From Phoronis ovalis (Eukaryota > Phoronida > Phoronidae), in the NCBI GenBank assembly GCA_028565635.1, contig JAOXYB010028734.1:1-15190 (forward strand): a stretch of DNA of 15,190 nt, written 5' to 3'. A program made the position numbers and the translations under genes. This document shows, piece by piece, positions 8,201-15,190 of this stretch. The stretch's first letter is position 1, and every line of letters begins with the position of its first letter. The notes under the pieces are model-generated. The model made no database searches and was not told where the DNA came from. It saw only the letters and a program-made list of their open reading frames with translations.

Positions 8201-8204
8201 TAAA
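8199..8204 (+). terminator. Candidate poly(A) signal overlapping the stop
   Basis: AATAAA shares two bases with the protease stop codon. If used, the 3' UTR would be only a few tens of bases long. The next AATAAA downstream is inside a repeat near 8792. Confidence 0.3.
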
Positions 8205-9593
8205 AAATGCAGTCGCAATCTTATAATTTACGCTGAACGTTGATCAGTGATGAAAATATCAGGAATCGGTGTAACACATTTATTTTGTAATTAGTTGAAT
8301 TTATTTAATTACAAACTAGTCTGCACAAAGATTTGAAAGCTTTTAACATTGCATTTAAACAAATGTCTACATGAAGCAGAAGCAACATTTTGCATTTGCA
8401 GTTTTATCCTTCTATAATAATTAAGCACTTGAAGACTTGAAAACCACACTCAATATATTTGTTGATATCAAAAGTTGCTATCGACGAATCGGGCTGTCTA
8501 TGTGACAGTTTACTGTAGACTATTAATAATGCACTCCGTGCGCAGTGTAACTTGGTACCGTAGTAAGCTGTGACATTTTTGAAAGAAACAGTTTCTGCAT
8601 TTTGTCTTCGGTATTTTTTTCTTGTCACAACAGATGCAGTACGCTCTATATCGGTTTATATTTGGAGCAGAATAATTTATCCCTAGCTCGCCACACAGTT
8701 ACTCATCCTTTTGGGCAGCACGTGCTTGCTATAACCACACCCCCTTTTCACAACCTTACACCCAGAGTCACTCAAGTATAAAATGGGTACCAATAAAGAT
8801 TCAACAAATGGTCCAAAGGCACGAATATTCAAGAATACCCTCAAAAATGGTACCCTATTCAAGACTAAATTTTTCGACAAGCAAAAAAGACTATTTACCG
8901 CCCTAAACTACCCAAATAAGAATTTTATCACCAAAAATTGACCTTAAGCAAGACCAAGATAAAAAACTAACCTTTTTGCCCAAAACTGCCGATTTTCATA
9001 CCCTAAACGCGTAGTGATTTTGGTAATGAGCATGTGTACCCACCTTATATCTGGGTGGCCCCCGGGAGCTTATATGAACCTTCTCTTTATATATAGCCGT
9101 AATATTATCAATATTGTAGAAAAAGTCAATTATTGTACGATTGAAAAGTGATATTCCCGCCTAGTGGCACATATGATAACAGTCTAGTAATAATCCCCAA
9201 CGATAACGCAACAGTAGTTGGAATGGAATCAGGTTTCACGGATTGACGATAACACAGCAGCAGCATATTGTCAATGCTTACTATCTTCAGAATACGGAGC
9301 CTAAAACAGGAATAAGAAACGTCTTAATTGATGAAGGCATACACACATACAATGTATTTCAATATTCATTACAACTAATCGTACCCAACACATGTGACTG
9401 TGATGGAAATTAATGAAAGGAATCGGTACACAATCAAAACTCGGGCTCGTGGGACAAGATCGCAACCATATTCATCCGTTTACTAATTCATATTATCATT
9501 ACTGAAACTAAAGTGGTTAAATCCTGGCGACTGCTAGTAATGACAAGACAGATATAGAAAATGTAGTTTTAATTTAAACTGAAGAGGTGTGCA
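8205..9593. other. Gene-free stretch with repeat copy B
   Basis: Outside the repeat at 8755-9072 I see no supportable exon. Open frames on the minus strand at 8404-8628 and 8683-8880 lack family features, and the second overlaps the repeat. Confidence 0.55.
8755..9072 (-). repeat. Interspersed repeat copy B (minus)
   Basis: Best-preserved copy of the family. On the minus strand it begins AGCTCCCGGGGGCC and runs through TTTTGGGCAAAAAGG, AATAGGGTACCATTTTTG and GGTACCCATTTTATAC. Similarity to copy A may fade out between 8683 and 8760. The G/C-rich start is shared with the fragment at 15109. Confidence 0.8.
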
Positions 9594-10235
9594 ATGTCTA
9601 AGAGAGGTTCGTTCTTTGTTTTGCTTGAAATCAAATTTGATATGATTTGCATGGACAAAAAGAAACTGTGGTTGACAGGCGAAAATGAAAATGAAATTAA
9701 CTATGACAAACACAAGCATATACTTGCCAATAATTTTAATAAGGTCAACTCTTCGTCACTAGATGTCGTTAAAGGCCTGTTAGAAATCATCACTCGACCA
9801 TCATTCAACATCTTGTTTGATTTGAGATTATCAAATTTTGTTAATTTTAACCTAAGCAGCATATTTAATAATAAGTCATTGCTATTTTGTGTTGAAAATG
9901 TTCTTGAGGTATCTACAGACTGCCTAGGATATGTATTTGATCGTTTTCCAGCTCCTGTAAAGAAAGAAATCAGATGTGATATCAGATGTATTCACGTTAA
10001 ATATGAACTCTTAGCTCTAAGAGACGTTTTTCTTTGCAGCTACAAGCTATCATGCCTAATTAAATTAAGAAATAAGAGATGCGACTTTCAGTCTAAAAAC
10101 GAATATGATAATCGATTACATTTTAATCTGATTGTCTTGCGATATTTGTGTAAGGTGATTGTCTACACGCGTCTTATATTAGATTCTGAAGGTCCACCTA
10201 TAAAATATCGGATATTTTTTCTGGTTGCCGATTAG
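9594..10235 (+). CDS. Hypothetical single-exon ORF, 213 aa
   Basis: Open for 213 codons from ATG to TAG, with an in-frame TAA a few codons upstream. At this base composition about one random codon in 14 is a stop, so a run this long is very unlikely by chance in one window (rough estimate well below 1 in 1000). I recognise no family. The product is rich in Leu, Asn, Phe and Lys, has about ten Cys, and shows no signal peptide, clear membrane segment or known motif. The start ATG context is ordinary (G at -3, T at +4). Downstream, short open pieces in other frames (10201-10290 and 10415-10618) hint that a longer coding region may have decayed. It could be a lineage-specific gene, a decayed retrogene or a repeat fragment. 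Confidence 0.4.
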   Translation: MSKRGSFFVLLEIKFDMICMDKKKLWLTGENENEINYDKHKHILANNFNKVNSSSLDVVKGLLEIITRPSFNILFDLRLSNFVNFNLSSIFNNKSLLFCVENVLEVSTDCLGYVFDRFPAPVKKEIRCDIRCIHVKYELLALRDVFLCSYKLSCLIKLRNKRCDFQSKNEYDNRLHFNLIVLRYLCKVIVYTRLILDSEGPPIKYRIFFLVAD

Positions 10236-10737
10236 CTTCTACGTGGGTCGTAGCGATTACACTGTCCACGTCCCATTTAATATCGAACATTGTTAGGGCC
10301 TTTTCACTTAGGACCCATGGAAGCTGCATTTGCCTGTTTGTGATTTTCGGAATGTCCGCCAGGTGGTCCTAAGTATATCTTTCAAGAATGACCAGGCTAA
10401 CTTCATAAATATTTTTGAAATGGTTGAAGAGTTCCTTGTTCTTCATGTCAATACAAATTTATGAAGTTATAGCGTGGATACAAAATAAATTCAAGCCACA
10501 TTTTGTTTTTGAAATTATTCTTGGTCAATGTAAACAATCCAGAAATATGAATACGAAAGATAAAGTGCAACATTTAACGCAAAATGTTAAGCTACGCCTT
10601 GAATATGAGTGCCCATAGGTATTAAAAATTTCAAAATGTAGAAGATTCCACAAAACATCTATGATTGCTTCAGAAGAAATAAATAAATGAAAAATTCCCT
10701 AATTAGTGCTCACTGCTTCCAAAGATGAAGTACTTAC
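10236..10737. other. Short region, possible decayed coding remains
   Basis: A 67-codon open frame at 10415-10618 (+) and an overlapping-frame run at about 10200-10290 follow the 213-aa frame. Neither is recognisable. No repeat seen. Confidence 0.35.
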
Positions 10738-10794
10738 CTCCCATGCAGTTATGTAGCCGCCATCTTGAATTTCTACCTCTACCGTTACATTTAC
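10738..10794 (-). CDS. Candidate internal exon, unknown gene (minus)
   Basis: On the minus strand a 57-nt block has an acceptor with a T-rich tract ending ATTTGCAG and a donor GAG|GTAAGTA that matches the U1 consensus almost perfectly. It is open in phase 0 and reads VNVTVEVEIQDGGYITAWE, a pattern of alternating hydrophobic residues that suggests beta strands. I could not find convincing partner exons on either side, so the gene is unidentified. A chance pair of good splice sites is possible. Confidence 0.35.
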
Positions 10795-11460
10795 CTGCAA
10801 ATTATAATTAAAGAAAAAATGAATGCAATTTTTAACTAACTTTTTATAATTTAGTTATGGTGCGTGTAGGTAACTACAAATCGAATTATCGTCAATCTAT
10901 CTTAATGATTCATTGGCTGACAGAGGTCATCTAGTTTATTCGAATTTAGATGCACTTTTGCGACAAATTTTTTATAATGCGCAATATCTTTCATTATGAT
11001 AATCAGCATCAACTTGTATATGACGTTCTTGTATTTGGCCAGTAGCGGCAACAAGCCACATTTGATTACTGTAGGGAAACCATCAGTCCTATTATTTAGT
11101 TATCTGCTCATATTTCTACCTGAATCTTTGCAATAAAGTCAGCAGGGAATAGAAATAATTATTACATCTTTAATAGCATATATTATACATTGTGCCGGCA
11201 TAGTGGAAATAGTCGATTTCTTGAAAGAACTAACTGCTTATACGGAAGACATAACATCAACAATTTTCACTTTATATATACTTTTCCAATTTATCAATGC
11301 TAGAAGAAACATTAATTACGAACAATCGAATACTGCGTCACTGAGTAAAACTCTCTAGCACTAGTAACTAAATTAATCTCTATCTGGTTGGGTTTATTTA
11401 AACTTTGATTCCATTCAAAATTGTATATGTAAAAAAAATCAAGTACATTGTTCTTACAGT

Positions 11461-11511
11461 TAACGCACAAAACCCGGCGGGCCGCTACGTTGGTTGTATA
11501 CTTGTGCGTTA
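11461..11511. repeat. 51-nt hairpin, 10-13 bp stem
   Basis: TAACGCACAA (11461-11470) pairs exactly with TTGTGCGTTA (11502-11511), and three more flanking pairs (one G-U) extend it. The 31-base loop is locally rich in G+C (CCCGGCGGGCCGC), unlike its surroundings. Confidence 0.6.
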
Positions 11512-11604
11512 GCTATACAGTGCCGTGCACAGACGATAAGATCCCATGGTTAAAGATTCAAGTTTTCTTAGTACCCTCATTGAATACGTGTCACTTTAAA
11601 AGCA

Positions 11605-11655
11605 TACTCTCAGTAAACCACTGACTTTCGTTTCCGTAGTGGTTTACTCAGAGTA
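11605..11655. repeat. 51-nt hairpin, 18-bp arms
   Basis: TACTCTCAGTAAACCACT (11605-11622) pairs with AGTGGTTTACTCAGAGTA (11638-11655) at 17 of 18 positions around a 15-base loop. It lies about 70 bases before repeat copy C and may be part of, or an end of, that insertion. Confidence 0.65.
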
Positions 11656-11727
11656 GAAAATGCGAAGTTTGGTGGTGAACTGAAGGAGATTGAAAATGGA
11701 ACCTATAAGCTTAGCAAGACCTATGCC

Positions 11728-11912
11728 GAAATTGGTACCCAAGACTGAAATGTTTCGATAAGCAAATACAAACGGAAAAAGGATTCTCACAGCGAAAATT
11801 GCACACAAAACAGGACTCATCGTGCAAAACAGACTTTAAGCATGACCAACGTTAAAAATTATATATCCTTTTTATAGGTCAAAATTGTTGATTTTCCTGC
11901 CCTAAACACCTG
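11728..11912 (-). repeat. Interspersed repeat copy C (minus, partial)
   Basis: Same orientation as copy B. Shared blocks on the plus strand include GGTACCC, AAGACT.AA, TTTCGA.AAGCAAA, CTTTAAGCATGACCAA and GATTTTC.T.CCCTAAAC. It is more diverged and shorter than B. Confidence 0.65.
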
Positions 11913-13323
11913 GTCCTTAAGTAATCACCCTTTTCACGCTTTATTATTAACGAACATGATTTTCTATGTTAATTTCAACTGTTCCTTAAACGTAAGACGA
12001 GCATTTAATTGCAGATTAATGGATATTTACTGGCTTTGAAACATTCTTTCAATTCGACATGTTTATGCCTTGTGCAACTCCCGGGGTGTAAATGAATAAA
12101 GACAAAGGGAATTAACTAAAATATCTAAGAATTCTCTTCCGGGTAAATATAGGGTAATTATAATGATTTTTTCAATTAAAAATCAGTTAACCCTACGATT
12201 TAAACACAAAGGAAGACAGGCATCATCGTAATTATATTACAACCCGGACTTATAACGATTGTTTCAATTATTGAACAGAGATCACTGTAACGTAACATGC
12301 ACTGATATGACAGAAGCTATCTATATTATCAATACAGCTAAGGTCACTTATGTTCCAGCTAAAAACTTTTGAACGGCCCGTTAGGGGCTTATTGTTGTAA
12401 TTTGTCCCGAGTACCCTGCACATTTGTCTTATTTAATCCCCGATGTGAAATGCCAGTAGATTGCAGCGTTGTTATGTAACTTGCTACACACGACAGCTAT
12501 TACATACAGTATGTTCAGTACGGACTGATTAGTTGGAGTGGTATACCCCATACCTAAATAATCGGAGACAATGGCAGATCGGTTATCTTAGCCGGAAGAC
12601 GTTTTGATGATAATTGAGACAATCATACATAGGCTTTAATTTTCAAAACGTCCTCTTTCTGTCATTGCGACCCGTGATTAATGGGTATATTATCAATTTT
12701 TTTATATTGCTTCTCTAAATTAAAACTTAAAGAGAGAACAATAAAATAATATATATTTTGATTGTTAACAAACAATATCTTTTTCAAATGTCTCATTGGT
12801 CTACCTTTTCCATTTTAACAGATGATCAATAAGTAAGATGATAGTATTTCAATATTTCTTTTTATCTCATTACTGCCCGTAAAATTATCACCTACAACTG
12901 AAAAGTATTTGCACTACGTAATTAGTGTTGCAACAAACGTGCATGTGGTATACTGCATTTCAGGCAAACACGATATGAGTTTTAGTTCATCAGTACTAAG
13001 CATGTTTAAGTGATTGAAACGTATACACAATTCAAAGATGAAAGCACTAAATACCGGGGTATTGTTCAAACTGGTCAATTATATCAGAGATGCACCTGAT
13101 ATCACAATCTTGAGTCAAGGTTAAGCCATAATTGCCTACCGCGGCATAGCTAGATTTTCAAACTAGATACAATAAATTCATTTCAGGGACAACTAAACAT
13201 ACATGCATCAATCAATCTTAGTAAATTTCAGTTCCAATGGACAATTGCAGTTTTTATTTATGTCATAATTAGGTAGGGGGCAACTAGATTTTTTCTCTTG
13301 CTGGTACGCAAAAAATACTTAGC

Positions 13324-13352
13324 AAATCTTAATTTAATTAAAATTAAGATTT
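13324..13352. repeat. Perfect AT palindrome
   Basis: AAATCTTAATTT and AAATTAAGATTT flank five bases (AATTA). A perfect 12-bp inverted repeat, but entirely A/T-dominated. Confidence 0.6.
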
Positions 13353-13437
13353 AATTCTATTAACTAAAATAGTAATTGAGTCTTGTTCATCATTGTTACA
13401 GGTGTCATTTTCAAGAAGTTACTATACCTGCATACAT

Positions 13438-15108
13438 GTAAGTTTTTCAATAAAAGATTCATGCAGTAGCAGATGATTACAGATATTATTCAATATAACA
13501 CTATGATCTATAATATTTAATGCTATTTAAATGGTAACTGATAGTATTTAATTTTAAATGAACGTATAGTGTAATATATCACTCAAGAATATCACTTTAA
13601 TAAAATGCGATTTAATTCGCAGTTACTTCATCTTTATTTTGCACTTTGATTAAATTTATGCCTACTCATATTATGGTTCCTGATTGTAAAAAACACATGG
13701 CAATTGATATTGTATACACAACTCAACTTTTTTATACGGAGTGTTCTTTTACATCCTATAAATGATATACCCTAAATAAAAGGTATGTATAAAAAGCATC
13801 TACGTGCTAATTATTTTTATATTATTTATTCACTATTATTTTTCCTATATTTAGGTAAAACATTTACTTAAAATCTACTTACGATTTTACTAGAAAAAGT
13901 AAAATCAGATTTTGATTTTTTTTCTTCGAAATTTTCTGCTAAAATTTTGTTGCCTGTTCTTGTAAAGCTCTTACTGACTATATCGCATCACGCTGGTTTG
14001 ATGTGTGATAATAACCTGTAATAGTTTTAAAATATATGATATTACACACAGTACCTGACAGTGTAATGATATATGATATTACACACAGTATCTGACAATG
14101 TAATGATCATAACTCATCAAATTTTCTGGATCATTGTGTATATACAGAAAGTACGTGTATTTAAAACACAAAGTGGGTGTTTTGTAATGACTGCACGGCA
14201 GACGGCAGAGTGAAGGCATTGCGATCATTTTCGTGCACGGAACTCAAAGAAATTAAAAAGTAATATCATTTGGTTATCTGGGTAAATTAAATAAGTACAT
14301 TTTATTTATTTGTATTACATTTGTCATATCCACTATATCAATCAGTGCATTTAAAATGTTATTAACTGATATATAATAGTTTGCGTAGGTAACACTATCA
14401 AATAAGGAACTCGAAAAAACATTCAATTTCCAAAAGGAATTTTTTGAAATTAGTTTTCATATTCTGTTAACTATCTGTCACTTCTCATTAATTAGAACAA
14501 GTGGCAGTAACGTTTATGATAGCAAAGATGGCATTATTGTATTTTGTTATCATTCTGTATAAATAGTGTTTTATGCGGCTAAAATAGAAACGTATTGTTC
14601 TGGAAAAAATTAAAAGATTCAAGATCATTAAGTAACGACATCAAAAGAAGTATGTGTAACATGTGTCAATGTCCTGCACCGGATGCAGGTACCAGTAGGT
14701 ATTTGTCAGTCGAGCCCACTTTCATCACGTAGGCCTAAACATGGAGAAAATTTAAACCTTTTTCTGTATTGTAGCAAATGTTCCTTTCTGTCTTTTGCTC
14801 TTTGCAACATGATGATGTGATAAATTTAGATTAACCGTTTCAAAGAAAATCTTGCAGTACACTAATTCATTTGTAGGGTTTCATACAAAACTAGGAACGA
14901 AAGGGCCAGGTGTGCATCCATCCTTTCGATTCACACAAGAGCACAGTATATATAAAATGTAACATATTAACACGCGCTAGTGCTACATGCATTTTAATAT
15001 TCCTGTTGGGCTATCGTTTACTTCATGATTAGGGGAATGTAAGAGATTAGAAGTATATATTCCCCATAATAAGCTTTTGTATTGTAATAGTTACAGATCT
15101 AAGCGCCT
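13438..15108. other. AT-rich stretch without genes
   Basis: Only the tandem duplication at 14032-14105 and a small CCTGCA/TGCAGG hairpin near 14672 stand out. A slightly more G+C-rich patch at about 14190-14240 has a 49-codon minus-strand open frame with no recognisable features. Confidence 0.5.
14032..14105. repeat. 37-bp tandem duplication
   Basis: Two adjacent 37-base units, 14032-14068 and 14069-14105, differ at only two positions. Each unit carries ATTACAC facing GTGTAAT (one mismatch in the second unit), so each can form its own small hairpin. Confidence 0.85.
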
Positions 15109-15190
15109 GGTACTCCCGGGGGGGGTACTCAAGGTATTTTTTGGTAGGGGTGTGAGGCGGACCAAAAAATTTTGGATTTGGATTGTATAC
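15109..15190 (+). repeat. Edge of a G+C-rich interspersed repeat
   Basis: Begins with GGTACTCCCGGGGGGGTACTC, itself nearly palindromic, matching the CTCCCGGGGG start of copy B on its own strand. The rest (AGGTATTTTTTGGTAGGGG...) runs off the window and matches A-C less well, so it may be a related subfamily. Confidence 0.5.

Larger units (their letters stand above)
10795..13186. other. Gene-poor stretch with hairpins and repeat copy C
   Basis: Apart from hairpins at 11461-11511 and 11605-11655 and the repeat at 11728-11912, I see no supported feature. A minus-strand open block near 10970-11068 follows a plausible acceptor but has competing frames, so it is not annotated. Confidence 0.5.

Noticed and set aside
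8404-8880. Minus-strand open frames at 8404-8628 and 8683-8880
   Set aside because: Near chance length for AT-rich DNA; the second overlaps repeat copy B.
10970-11068. Minus-strand block after acceptor TTTCCCTACAG, possible terminal exon with a downstream AATAAA
   Set aside because: Two competing frames are open, neither recognisable, and it cannot be joined to the exon at 10738-10794 without a stop.
11449-11511. Plus-strand exon after TTGTTCTTACAG reading NAQNPAGRYVG
   Set aside because: No good donor; the sequence is dominated by a hairpin, so coding is doubtful.
12943-13015. Plus-strand terminal exon after CTGCATTTCAG
   Set aside because: Only one short frame is open and no upstream exon fits.
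1-15190. CRISPR arrays, tRNA or rRNA genes, bacterial operons, phage or viral genes
   Set aside because: No spaced identical repeats, no tRNA-like cloverleaf and no rRNA stretch was seen; the gene structure is that of an animal.

Overview
The window reads as nuclear DNA of an invertebrate animal. It is roughly two-thirds A+T by eye, its genes carry GT-AG introns with animal-type splice sites, it is loaded with short interspersed and inverted repeats, and it has a secreted S1A protease of metazoan type. No bacterial operon logic is visible. The repeat edge with GGTACTCCCGGGGGGGTACTC-like ends reminds me of repeats common in marine invertebrates (cnidarian, sponge, deuterostome). That is memory rather than a search, and I do not assign a species.

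Layout. 1-1132 is upstream DNA with a possible TATA box. 1133-2212 (+) is a single-exon aldo-keto reductase whose fold and C-terminus are intact, but whose catalytic Tyr is Phe and whose cofactor-phosphate loop is degenerate. It is probably a pseudoenzyme, and its N-terminus looks acylatable. 2213-3086 is intergenic and holds a very strong 41-bp-arm hairpin plus a third copy of the same arm, possibly the ends of a MITE. 3087-8200 (+) is a complete seven-exon trypsin-like protease gene that I assembled by hand. All splice phases agree and give 276 aa with signal peptide, activation site, catalytic triad and five disulfides. Its oxyanion-hole Gly193 is replaced by Arg (as in human mesotrypsin) and its 60-loop is long and basic. 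Intron 3 holds a ~200-bp inverted repeat, and intron 5 is mostly an interspersed repeat whose relatives lie at 8755-9072 and 11728-11912.

The right half, 8201-15190, is gene-poor. It has one unexplained 213-codon open frame (9594-10235, +), one well-bounded candidate minus-strand exon (10738-10794), two ~50-nt hairpins, a 37-bp tandem duplication, and long AT-rich stretches where I see nothing.

The two recognised genes are not evidently functionally linked. What they share is that each keeps its family fold while altering a residue central to catalysis. I see no clear evidence of a multi-gene system.
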